Below, one piece after another: positions 5,974 to 12,917 of a stretch of DNA of 17,937 bases. Made by a program: the position numbers and the translations under genes. Where the stretch lies: the NCBI GenBank assembly GCA_024654345.1, contig JANLIN010000046.1:1-17937 (forward strand), written 5' to 3'. The stretch's first letter is position 1. Each line of letters begins with the position of its first letter. Under the pieces are notes generated by a model. The model worked only from the letters and a program-made list of their open reading frames with translations, was not told the origin of the DNA and did no database searches. This stretch comes from Candidatus Komeilibacteria bacterium (GTDB lineage: Bacteria > Patescibacteriota > Patescibacteriia > UBA1558).

Positions 5974-6516
5974 CGATAAAGAAATTTATTTTAACTACTA
6001 TTCTTTTGTTAAATATCACTCGTGTATTTACGATCCGTCTTATCAATTTCACGTAATATCGATTGCCCCGTTATCGATGGATTTTTTAGGTCTATCAATA
6101 AAGGGCGCACTCGATACTAACACTCTGTTGGCGTTAGCAGACAGGGCTACTTGTTGGCCGGAACCCGCGCGTCGCGCAAGCCGGTTTGCCGCACCCTGAC
6201 ATCTTCAGCATTATGCCGAAAGCTTTTACAGATGTGGCTAATAATCTTAGGAAATGAATTCTCTCTCCACGATGATTGACATCGTTTATGTTCCTTCATT
6301 ATTTATTGCCCAAAACCATTAGCAGTCACTTATTATAATCAATGTTCTATACTCCCTGAGGGAGAATAATAGACAGAGGTTTGTTGATTGACGTTGGCCA
6401 TGTTTGTAATAATTTTATATGCCTGTCAATCAGCGATTATGTAATTCCGATCAAAGGCCGATCGGCCGGAGATCAGAGTCTCTCTCCTCTATCTACTATT
6501 CGCTCCCAGTCCAGTT
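5974..6516. other. Long gap with inverted repeats; possible structured RNA or long leader
   Basis: No convincing gene is visible on either strand. The stretch 6100-6240 is clearly more G/C-rich than its flanks and holds several nested pairings. CTAAC/GTTAG lies at about 6117-6137, CCGG at 6158 pairs with CCGG at 6181 around GCGCG-TC-GCGC, CAGGG pairs with CCCTG around that, and ACATCT pairs with AGATGT at about 6199-6235 around an inner hairpin. Further on are a short CACGATG/CATCGT hairpin near 6270, CTCCC-TGA-GGGAG near 6352, and the arms at 6385-6432. A weak leftward promoter-like pair (TTAACA at 6007-6012, TAAATT at 5983-5988, 18-nt spacing) could serve the array. I recognise no tRNA, tmRNA, RNase P RNA or SRP RNA here. 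Confidence 0.4.
6385..6432. repeat. Interrupted inverted repeat TGATTGAC/GTCAATCA
   Basis: TGATTGAC (6385-6392) and GTCAATCA (6425-6432) are perfect 8-bp arms. Inside them GGC-C-AT and ATGCC extend the pairing with small bulges around an A/T-rich loop. It could be an RNA stem or a protein-binding site; nothing decides between them. Confidence 0.5.
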
Positions 6517-6544
6517 AAAAACCCACCCTCGCGGAGAGAGTGGG
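6517..6544 (-). terminator. Strong leftward rho-independent terminator
   Basis: Leftward, CCCACTCTC and GAGGGTGGG form a 9-bp stem (one G-U) with a TCCGC loop (6522-6544), followed by TTTTT (6517-6521). No leftward gene ends here, so it probably ends the short transcript from the promoter at 6664-6692. In the other direction the tail is only CTTTAA, so it is weaker there. Confidence 0.8.
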
Positions 6545-6657
6545 CTTTAACCATTTATAGTCATCTTGTTATTCTTTCTTCATACAACACCTCTCTCCAA
6601 GTGTCGTATATTTTAGTATGTTGTAAGGTACTTTGTGATCAAGCTTTCTGAACTTGA
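6517..6657 (-). ncRNA. Candidate small RNA or attenuator leader
   Basis: A consensus-like promoter (6664-6692) points leftward and a strong terminator lies about 120 nt downstream, predicting a transcript of about 140 nt. It would begin with a hairpin ATCAAG/CTTGAT, then a second stem ATACGACAC/GTGTTGTAT with GGAGAG in its loop. ACAACA upstream could instead pair with TGTTGT, giving two exclusive folds. A 4-codon ORF (ATG at 6583, MKKE) follows the second stem. This could be a standalone small RNA, or the 5' leader of the gene array with regulated readthrough. Existence of the transcript is inferred, not shown. Confidence 0.5.
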
Positions 6658-6663
6658 TTAAGC

Positions 6664-6692
6664 ATCATATCATGACTTTACATATTTGTCAA
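6664..6692 (-). promoter_or_regulatory. Leftward sigma70-type promoter
   Basis: On the reverse strand TTGACA (6687-6692) and TATGAT (6664-6669) are separated by exactly 17 nt. The -35 box is perfect and the -10 box has one mismatch. It diverges from the promoter at 6786-6814 across about 93 bp of A/T-rich DNA that may hold operators. Confidence 0.75.
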
Positions 6693-6785
6693 TAATATGT
6701 ATCATATATTTAGCCATAAGTGCTTAAATATAATAAAATAGGTATAATTTTATCAGTATTAACGGGTATATTTTGTTATGATAAT

Positions 6786-6814
6786 TTGACAAAAATAGTT
6801 GGACGCGCTATAAT
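6786..6814 (+). promoter_or_regulatory. Consensus sigma70 promoter of the TrmB-like regulator gene
   Basis: TTGACA (6786-6791) and TATAAT (6809-6814) are both perfect, with 17-nt spacing. Transcription should start near 6821, leaving a leader of about 20 nt without an SD before the ATG at 6841. Confidence 0.9.
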
Positions 6815-6840
6815 GCCACTAGATAATTAAGCTATCAACC

Positions 6841-7647
6841 ATGTACGAAGATTCTCTATCGCAAACCGGCCTCACTGAAGATCAGGCCATAATATACGAA
6901 ATTTTGCTGAAAAACGGCCCTCTTAGAGCCAGCCGGGTAGCCCAAAAGTCGCCCTTAAAAAGGGCGTTGGTGTATAAGTTGCTCAATGAGTTGGTGGAAA
7001 TGGGCCTGGCGGACAAGGAGGACGAACCCGGTCAGGTGGCTATCTTTGGGCCATTACATCCTACAAATATCGAGGAACGGGTGGAAAAATGGGAAAATCG
7101 AGCCCGCAACGCACGGACGGATATAAATCAAGTCAAGCCACTGTTGGTGTCTGACTTCAATTTGCAGTCAGGTAAACCGAATATTCGTTTCTATGAGGGC
7201 GAGGAGGGTATCAAAAAAGTATGGTGGGATACGTTGCGCGCTGAAGGAGAGATTCTTACTTATGGCGACCTTGAGGTGTTGGCGACGAAATTTGAATCAT
7301 TAAACAAACAGTACTATCGCGAACGCGCCAAACGAGAACTAAAAAAAAGAGCCATTACCAATGACTCGGAATTCAATCGCGCCTTTCTGGCACGTTATGA
7401 TCAAAGCTTAACAGAGACCAGGCTTATAAAAAACTTCCCCGCCAATTTTAGCGCCACCATCATGCAAATCTATGATAATAAGGTTTCCTACACTACTCTA
7501 ACAGAGAAGGGCATGATCGGTCTGATAATCGATGATCATCATATTGCAGCTATGCAGAAAACCCTATTTGAATTCAACTGGGAAATGTTAAAGATAAGTG
7601 CACCCGATAATCAATCAGCAATTTCAAATACCGCCTCCACCGTTTGA
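6841..7647 (+). CDS. TrmB-family transcriptional regulator
   Basis: The 268-residue protein begins with a winged helix at about residues 8-75. GLTEDQAIIYEILLKNGPLRA is followed by the recognition region KRALVYKLLNELVEMGLADK, the classic TrmB N-terminal arrangement. A short helical linker follows (VEKWENRARNARTDINQVKPLL). The rest (KPNIRFYEGEEGIKKVWWDTL onward) is the C-terminal effector-like domain common in bacterial TrmB-like proteins. TrmB proteins usually bind DNA as dimers and sense sugars; the ligand here is unknown. The gene has a perfect promoter, no SD and a short leader. It is divergent from the 6517-6657 transcript and the array, so either could be a target, as could the sugar genes downstream. 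Its last 37 nt overlap the convergent gene ending at 7611. Confidence 0.85.
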   Translation: MYEDSLSQTGLTEDQAIIYEILLKNGPLRASRVAQKSPLKRALVYKLLNELVEMGLADKEDEPGQVAIFGPLHPTNIEERVEKWENRARNARTDINQVKPLLVSDFNLQSGKPNIRFYEGEEGIKKVWWDTLRAEGEILTYGDLEVLATKFESLNKQYYRERAKRELKKRAITNDSEFNRAFLARYDQSLTETRLIKNFPANFSATIMQIYDNKVSYTTLTEKGMIGLIIDDHHIAAMQKTLFEFNWEMLKISAPDNQSAISNTASTV

Positions 7648-10109
7648 GTGCCTATAAAGGTGTACCGGGTAATAACATAACCGTCTGCCAGTAGTTCTTG
7701 GGCTGCTATCAATTCGTCTTCGTTGTTCAGATCAATATCTTGTTTGATAATGTTTTTCTGCCCGCTGAATTCGAATTTCGGCTGTTTGGAGATAAGGCCG
7801 CTATTCATTTTATCATCGCGATATAATGTAAGGCCTTTCTGTCCCGTCCCCGCCCCATCCATCAATATATTCTTCACTACGAACCCCTCACCGTTAATAT
7901 ACTTTTGGGCAATGGTTTTATCCAACTCGACGTTCGCAATTATTTTTTTACTCTCGGCAACTCGGTCAAGCACACCGCTTAACATAAGCTCGCTTATTTT
8001 TGCTCTCTGCGCATCCGGATTCACATTGAATGAACCAAAATAAACCTCCTCGTCATTTATTTCCGCCAAACGTAAAAAGGCCAACACTGAATCACCTTTA
8101 CTAAGAGTGTAGAAATCATTTTCCTGCGAATTGGCAAAAGCTTCCTTTAAATTTTGTAGTACAACCTTATTGGCAAAAGGGGTATTGCCATAGTTCCTTT
8201 TGATGATAGCTTCAAACTTTCTTTGTAGACCGGCGGGGACTTCTTTCACGCATCGTAGATCGATCCCTTCTACATCCTCCCAGGCTATTTCACCGGACTT
8301 GACTATACTAGCAGTCAGTACCGCTTCACTCTCTACCGTCTCCAGTTGGTTTATTAAATCAATGTAGTCCGTTGGTTCTCCAGAGCTCTTCGCGGCGGCC
8401 GCTTTATCACTGAATTCAAGTAAGATATTCTTGGCACGACGCTTTATTTCCGCAAAAGGAGAACCTTTTTTTGGTCCTTCTTCATCAAAATCCTGAGAAG
8501 AAAATATTTCTAATTCCGTGGATTGCAGTAGCGATAAGATTTCACCATATTTTTCGACAATCTTCTGCGCCGTTTTCTCTTCCAAATTATCCGCCATCGC
8601 CATATATTTGCCGAAATCCATGACCGAAGCATCTGATGTCAGAAAAGTAGCCAGATACTGAGTACCATAGCGCTTGATAAAATCTTCTATCTCCCCCGTA
8701 TCCGTGAATTTATGACTCAGACTGTCAATCGCTCTATTCCACAGCGGAGTCGACTCCAGTAAATTTAAAATATCTACGCCGATCGATCTTTTCACCGCAT
8801 TGATCGCTTCCAAGGCGACCGAGAATTTTAGCAACGCCCCTCTGTCCGCGTATTTTTCAATCTCCTTACTTCCCGGTACAAATGGTTGGGTTTGTGTTAT
8901 CTCTTTGGTGGCCGTATATATCGGGGTCGAGGTGGTTTTCGTTGCAGGAGTCACCAGTAGTCGATTGTCCTCGGGATTGGTTAGATTAAAGTAGTGAGAA
9001 AGTTTATACCCTCCGTCTTTCTCGTGTCTTAACGCCACCCCCGTGTGGCTACTTACTTTGAGGGCCACCGCATCGCTAAAAATCTCCCCCTTCCCCACAT
9101 AGTAGCGAATGGATGTATCACTATGGCCATATAATGACACGTACCCATGGCCCTTAATAGCGGATAACGCGTGAGGTTTCTTAGCATCGACACGAGTCCG
9201 CTCAAAATCATCTTGTGACAAAAATCCTCGTCCTACAATTTCTTTTGCTTCTTCAGTAGCTAGCGCCTTTCGCGGACTTAAGTGCATTTGGACATTACCT
9301 AATCTGACCGAGTAGGATTCTTGAAAAAAATTGGCTGATATCGGTCGATACGTACCATCGGCGTAACGAACTTTCAACTTGTCGCCTTCGCGCCGACCAT
9401 CACCATAATTCGGATGATATAGTAAATACATCAGCCTAAGAAGGTCGGCGTCCGCCTCCTGTCCATTGTGAGTATAGCCACTCTTTTCTTTCATGCGAAA
9501 TATTTCCCAAGGAGCGAAGTATGAATCATCCTTCCTTATCGCATCCACATCATAAATACTTTCTTCCGTCTGCGGTATATAAAAGAGTGGCTTGCCTTGT
9601 CGCAAGCCTTGCTGGTAGTCATCTCGACTTATAACCGGTGTGTCTCTGAAAGTATAATAAAAGGCTGTACTCTTGCGAGAGTTATTAAAATAGTCCACGA
9701 TTTTTTCCGTGTTAACGCTACTTTTTGCACGGTTGCTAGCCGCGAAAGGAGTAGGAATAGACTCCTTAAATTTACCATATTCCATGTCTCTTAGCTTATC
9801 AAGGTCAACTACGACGTGATCATCTTTTTTTTCCAAGTATCCCTGTTTCTCCAGTAAACCCAGCATCAGTTCTTTATACTCGGAAATGTTAGGGCACCTT
9901 TCAATAATCTGTCCAACCTCGCCAAACCGGCGATCTTTTAGCTTGTCTGCCACATCGTCTATTAACCCCAAAGGCTTATCATGTAAGAGACTTTTAAGAA
10001 AGTTGTCAGCTTTGGCGGACAGTTGTTCCTTTGTATCTTCCAACTCGAGTTTCTGTTCTGTCCCATCACTGCCCCTAGCCGCTGGTGAAGGATAAGATTC
10101 TTTTAGCAT
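7611..10109 (-). CDS. Large hypothetical protein with GNAT-like C-terminal region, 832 aa
   Basis: I do not recognise the full protein. The N-terminal part is hydrophilic and helical (residues 1-130), followed by long mixed segments, including IKGHGYVSLYGHSDTSIRYYVGKGEIF. A Thr-rich linker lies near residue 400 (TPATKTTSTPIYTATKEIT), and a long helical stretch follows with EIEDFIKRYGTQYLATFL. Around residues 660-755 the sequence has the pattern of an N-acetyltransferase fold: FLRLAEINDEEVYFGSFNVNP, then AQRAKISELMLSGVLDRV in the place of the acetyl-CoA-binding loop and helix, and AQKYINGEGF in the place of motif B. The glycines of the usual R/Q-x-x-G-x-G/A loop are missing, so activity is doubtful. 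No signal peptide or membrane segment is seen. The promoter is an extended -10 at 10141-10149, with no SD. The 3' end overlaps trmB convergently. Confidence 0.75.
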   Translation of the reverse strand: MLKESYPSPAARGSDGTEQKLELEDTKEQLSAKADNFLKSLLHDKPLGLIDDVADKLKDRRFGEVGQIIERCPNISEYKELMLGLLEKQGYLEKKDDHVVVDLDKLRDMEYGKFKESIPTPFAASNRAKSSVNTEKIVDYFNNSRKSTAFYYTFRDTPVISRDDYQQGLRQGKPLFYIPQTEESIYDVDAIRKDDSYFAPWEIFRMKEKSGYTHNGQEADADLLRLMYLLYHPNYGDGRREGDKLKVRYADGTYRPISANFFQESYSVRLGNVQMHLSPRKALATEEAKEIVGRGFLSQDDFERTRVDAKKPHALSAIKGHGYVSLYGHSDTSIRYYVGKGEIFSDAVALKVSSHTGVALRHEKDGGYKLSHYFNLTNPEDNRLLVTPATKTTSTPIYTATKEITQTQPFVPGSKEIEKYADRGALLKFSVALEAINAVKRSIGVDILNLLESTPLWNRAIDSLSHKFTDTGEIEDFIKRYGTQYLATFLTSDASVMDFGKYMAMADNLEEKTAQKIVEKYGEILSLLQSTELEIFSSQDFDEEGPKKGSPFAEIKRRAKNILLEFSDKAAAAKSSGEPTDYIDLINQLETVESEAVLTASIVKSGEIAWEDVEGIDLRCVKEVPAGLQRKFEAIIKRNYGNTPFANKVVLQNLKEAFANSQENDFYTLSKGDSVLAFLRLAEINDEEVYFGSFNVNPDAQRAKISELMLSGVLDRVAESKKIIANVELDKTIAQKYINGEGFVVKNILMDGAGTGQKGLTLYRDDKMNSGLISKQPKFEFSGQKNIIKQDIDLNNEDELIAAQELLADGYVITRYTFIGTQTVEAVFEIAD

Positions 10110-10140
10110 ATTTTCTCAGTAAAATGGTTTATTTTTCTCA

Positions 10141-10149
10141 ATTATAGCA
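10141..10149 (-). promoter_or_regulatory. Extended -10 promoter of the 832-aa gene
   Basis: Leftward TGCTATAAT gives a perfect -10 with the TGn extension. No good -35 is visible at 16-18 nt. The -10 box ends 31 nt before the ATG at 10109. Confidence 0.6.
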
Positions 10150-10208
10150 CTCTCGGTAAAATATCACGAGCTAATCTAGTCGTGGCTATCCGTAATAATT
10201 TGGGTATT

Positions 10209-10242
10209 AAAAAATCCCCGCCAAGCACGGAGGAGGGGATTT
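10209..10242 (-). terminator. Rho-independent terminator of the isomerase gene
   Basis: Leftward, AAATCCCC and GGGGATTT form an 8-bp stem around a 15-nt loop (10212-10242), followed by a run of T reaching 10209. It lies 12 nt after the stop of the isomerase gene. Confidence 0.85.
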
Positions 10243-10254
10243 CAGGCATGGAAG

Positions 10255-11265
10255 CTAAGATGATAGCTGATCCTTGAAGTAGTCCACCCAAGGGATGGCT
10301 ATGGGGTCAACTTCGTTCTTAACGCTTAAATTATAACATAGCCGCGCGGCGGTCTGCAATGTTAATAAGCTGTCTTGCAACCTGTTTCTCCCGGCGGTAT
10401 TTATCTTTTCCACCGGCACGCCTTGTTTTTTTATCACTGCCGTCAGAACCTTCAATCTTTGTTGTGTCTGGCGGCTGTATAAGGGGCTGTCCATAATTAA
10501 GAGGGTGAGCGTCTTCTTAGCCAACCCGGCCGGTCGTTGCAATCCTTCCAGAAAATGGTGATTTAGCTCCGGTGATGCCAACCAAAAAGCGGTGTGCTTG
10601 GCCGTTTCATTAAGCTGGTTAGTGAAAACATGCGCATTGCCGGTCAAATGCTCGGCCGCCACCGTAACTATGTTGCGAGAATGTATCTTTTTAACGACAC
10701 CGTCAAGTTCTACGTTACTAACCGCTGTAATATTACTTTGGGCGAGCGTCTCTCTGGTCATTTTCACCGCCCCTAAACGGTGCAGTACAGCGATAAAAGC
10801 GCCAACAGAGTAGCCAAGTCCCCAACGCGGCTGTCCGGATGGATTGAAGTCTATCTCATACTTCAGACCAGGAGTTTTAGAGCTGATCATATTCGACAAA
10901 GAACCACCCCCCGCCAAAATGAAGCCCCTCGCCTTACCGACTACCTTCTTGAAACAAGTCAAAACCTCCACCGTGTCACCGGAATAGCTGGAGAGGATAA
11001 CAAGTGAATCCTTATTTACAAAAGCCGGCAGGGTATCACCGCTGTTAATAATGATCGGGATTTTTATCTGATCACCTAAAGCAGCGCGCGCCAAATCAAA
11101 GCCCAAAGCCGAACCGCCCATGCCACAAATCACTATATTCTTGAATGATTTATAGCTCTTGGGCCACGGCATGCTCATTAGCTGCTCATATCCCTGCTCA
11201 ATCTGCGCCGGAAAGAGGTCTATCGACTGACGAATTAAATTGAACTCCGCTGTATTTTTTTTCAT
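10255..11265 (-). CDS. Bifunctional phosphoglucose/phosphomannose isomerase
   Basis: This 336-residue cytoplasmic enzyme belongs to the SIS-domain PGI/PMI family, which interconverts glucose-6-P or mannose-6-P with fructose-6-P. The first SIS domain shows VICGMGGSALGFDLA (residues 45-59) and LSSYSGDTVEVL (91-102), the sugar-phosphate binding segments. QPRWGLGYSVG (145-155) matches the family's dimer and active-site segment. NETAKHTAFWLASPELNHHFLEG (219-241) carries the catalytic Glu (E220) and His (H236 or H237) known from archaeal PGI/PMI. The C-terminus (VDPIAIPWVDYFKDQL) is typical. Length is normal. It is monocistronic: its own promoter (11272-11300) with a -10 box 6 nt before the ATG, no SD, and a terminator right behind. 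It would supply glucose-6-P/fructose-6-P exchange next to the glucan genes. Confidence 0.93.
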   Translation of the reverse strand: MKKNTAEFNLIRQSIDLFPAQIEQGYEQLMSMPWPKSYKSFKNIVICGMGGSALGFDLARAALGDQIKIPIIINSGDTLPAFVNKDSLVILSSYSGDTVEVLTCFKKVVGKARGFILAGGGSLSNMISSKTPGLKYEIDFNPSGQPRWGLGYSVGAFIAVLHRLGAVKMTRETLAQSNITAVSNVELDGVVKKIHSRNIVTVAAEHLTGNAHVFTNQLNETAKHTAFWLASPELNHHFLEGLQRPAGLAKKTLTLLIMDSPLYSRQTQQRLKVLTAVIKKQGVPVEKINTAGRNRLQDSLLTLQTAARLCYNLSVKNEVDPIAIPWVDYFKDQLSS

Positions 11266-11271
11266 GCTTAT

Positions 11272-11300
11272 ATTGTAGTTTATCCCTCAAAAAAGAACAA
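11272..11300 (-). promoter_or_regulatory. Promoter of the isomerase gene, leaderless type
   Basis: On the reverse strand TTGTTC (11295-11300) and TACAAT (11272-11277) are 17 nt apart. The -10 box ends 6 nt before the ATG at 11265, the same geometry as the promoter at 530-558. Confidence 0.6.
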
Positions 11301-11628
11301 CGACTCGTGAGTACGGAAATGACAACGGACTGTACAGAACTTCCTCGTATTCCTGAGCCCTGAAGCGAGCTCTGCTCTGCTTCAGGGCGTAAGGATCTCA
11401 TCCGCCCCGAACGCCTGCGAGCGCTAGCTCAACTTAACGAACATCAAACCCTTCCACTCTTATCCGCCTCGACATTATTTGGTTTATCGAAACAAAGCAG
11501 GTCGTAATAATTCGCTAACTCAGAGTATATCTTTATTTTCCCCACGCTTGTTTTCATAGACTTATTATAACACGTCTATACGACATGCAATCGTGGTTAA
11601 CTAGGCGGCCTTATCGCCATTTATTTCC
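11301..11628. other. Intergenic gap between divergent genes, no credible gene
   Basis: Apart from the strong hairpin at 11357-11388, this stretch holds a palindrome ACTCGTGAGT near 11300, an ATAGAC/GTCTAT pair around 11560 that encloses a TTATAA-rich loop, and GGCG/CGCC near 11605. A leftward TATAAT lies near 11565 with a poor -35 at short spacing. I see no gene, tRNA or clear terminator. Confidence 0.4.
11357..11388. repeat. Strong inverted repeat GCCCTGAAGC/GCTTCAGGGC
   Basis: Arms 11357-11366 and 11379-11388 are perfect 10-bp complements, and the inner GAGC/GCTC extends the stem with one bulged base, leaving only a TCT loop. No T-run follows on either strand, so it is not a standard terminator. 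It could be part of a small RNA or a REP-like element. Confidence 0.65.
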
Positions 11629-11657
11629 TTGATTTTTATGGACTTTTCCGTTATAGT
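11629..11657 (+). promoter_or_regulatory. Promoter of the yebC-ruvC block
   Basis: TTGATT (11629-11634) and TATAGT (11652-11657) are 17 nt apart. The -10 box ends 19 nt before the yebC ATG, so the leader is about 13 nt and has no SD. Confidence 0.6.
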
Positions 11658-11676
11658 ATATAAGCAATAAAATTTT

Positions 11677-12384
11677 ATGTCTGGTCACAGCAAATGGGCA
11701 ACAACCAAACGACAAAAAGCTGCTAACGACGCTAAACGTAGCAGTCTTTTTACTAAATTAAGCAAAGCGGTCGCCATTGCCGCCCGGGATGGCGCTGATC
11801 CGGAGACGAATTTCAAACTCCGGGTGGCCATTGATCGCGCGAAAAAATACAGCCTCCCCAAAGACAATATAGAAAGGGCAATCAAAAGCGGCAGTGGACA
11901 GGATGATGGTACGATGATGGAGGAGATCACTTACGAAGGATACGGCCCCGGCGGCACCGCCTTTATCGTGGAAACCATCACCGACAATCGTAATCGTACC
12001 GCCAGCGAGATCAAACACCTCTTCAGTAAACATGGTGGCAATATCGGCGGTAGTGGTAGTGTAATATGGATGTTTGATCGGAAGGGCGTGCTTTATTTAA
12101 AAAATAAGGTCCTTTCTGACGAACAAGAGCTAGCCCTTATCGATGCCGGGGCCGAAGATATAAAAAAGCAAGAGGATAATCTCGTTATTTATTCAGTGGA
12201 TATAAATTTAAAAAAGGTTGAAGACGCCGCTCGTGCTCTTACGATGGAAGTCGAAGACAGTGGCCTTGAGTATATTGCCAAAGAATCTGTTCAGCCGGAA
12301 AAAGAGAGTGTCGTAATAGGCTTCATGGAGGCTATTGATGATCTGGATGATGTACAAACGGTCTATACCAACGCAAACATCTAA
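11677..12384 (+). CDS. yebC: YebC/PmpR-family protein
   Basis: The 235-residue product begins with MSGHSKWATTKRQKAANDAKRSSLFTKL, the family signature at the extreme N-terminus, so the start is secure. DNIERAIKSGSG, YEGYGPGGTAFIVETITDNRNRTASEI and HGGNIGGSGSVIWMFDRKGV follow in the usual order. Length is close to the family norm (about 240-250). YebC-type proteins were first described as transcription factors (PmpR), and members are now linked to relieving ribosome stalling at proline-rich stretches; which applies here is open. The gene is followed after 17 nt by ruvC, a neighbour it has in many bacteria. There is no SD and only a short leader. Confidence 0.95.
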   Translation: MSGHSKWATTKRQKAANDAKRSSLFTKLSKAVAIAARDGADPETNFKLRVAIDRAKKYSLPKDNIERAIKSGSGQDDGTMMEEITYEGYGPGGTAFIVETITDNRNRTASEIKHLFSKHGGNIGGSGSVIWMFDRKGVLYLKNKVLSDEQELALIDAGAEDIKKQEDNLVIYSVDINLKKVEDAARALTMEVEDSGLEYIAKESVQPEKESVVIGFMEAIDDLDDVQTVYTNANI

Positions 12385-12401
12385 CCCTAGGGGTTGATAT
12401 T

Positions 12402-12908
12402 ATGACCAAACAAGCTACCGAAAAAATAATACTCGGTATTGATCCGGGATTTGCTGATACGGGTTTTGGCGTGATTAAGAAAATGGGGGCAGAGTTGACA
12501 GTTTTGGATTATGGCAGTATCAAAACTCCGGCCGGCGAAGAGTTTAGTCGCCGGCTTCTCTATATACATAGCGCCGTGACCAATCTTATAAAACGCTACC
12601 GACCGGAGTGCGTGGCGGTAGAGGAGCTATTTTTTTACAAGAACATCACCACCGCCATCAAAGTGAGTCAGGCTCGCGGCACCGTACTACTGGCGGCGGC
12701 GCAAGCTAAGACCAGAGTCATGGAATTCACGCCCCTGCAAGTTAAACAAGGGTTGACCGGTTATGGCGGCGCCGCCAAAAAACAAATGGGGCAAATGGTG
12801 AAAATTGTTCTGAAATTGGATACCATACCGAAGCCCGATGATGCCGCCGATGCCCTAGCGATTGCCGTCTGCGCCGCCAGCTCGCTACGCGTCAAATCAT
12901 TGCTATAA
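12402..12908 (+). CDS. ruvC: Crossover junction endodeoxyribonuclease RuvC
   Basis: RuvC resolves Holliday junctions as a dimer, normally with RuvAB. The 168-residue protein has the RNase H-fold acidic residues in order: D14 in LGIDPGFADTGFG, E74 in VAVEELFF, and D146/D147 and D150 in KPDDAADALAIA. NITTAIKVSQARGTVLLAA (81-99) and EFTPLQVKQGLTGYGGAAKKQM (108-129) are typical of the helix and junction-binding region. Length is normal. ruvA and ruvB are not in the window, though they often adjoin. A weak SD-like AGGGG lies about 9 nt before the ATG. The TAA stop lies inside the TATAAT of the following promoter. Confidence 0.95.
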   Translation: MTKQATEKIILGIDPGFADTGFGVIKKMGAELTVLDYGSIKTPAGEEFSRRLLYIHSAVTNLIKRYRPECVAVEELFFYKNITTAIKVSQARGTVLLAAAQAKTRVMEFTPLQVKQGLTGYGGAAKKQMGQMVKIVLKLDTIPKPDDAADALAIAVCAASSLRVKSLL

Positions 12909-12909
12909 T
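12901..12909 (+). promoter_or_regulatory. Extended -10 promoter overlapping the ruvC stop
   Basis: TGCTATAAT is a perfect extended -10. The ruvC TAA (12906-12908) is part of the box. It ends 8 nt before the ATG at 12918, which would make the synthase transcript leaderless. No -35 is visible at 17 nt (CTCGCT). Confidence 0.5.
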
Positions 12910-12917
12910 TTTCGCTT

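Noticed and set aside
905..5990. CRISPR array
   Set aside because: The repeats are separated by 200-1300 bases of coding sequence, there are no short unique spacers, and no cas gene is recognisable.
6060..6250. RNase P RNA, tmRNA or SRP RNA
   Set aside because: I could not find the conserved cores of these RNAs (such as GGAAAGTCC, a tRNA-like end with CCA, or the SRP domain IV GGAAG loop) on either strand.
6517..6657. T-box riboswitch, because of CCGCGAGGGTGGG near the terminator
   Set aside because: The T-box sequence (GGGTGG followed by ACCGCG) is not present in that order, and no specifier stem or downstream tRNA synthetase or amino-acid gene is present.
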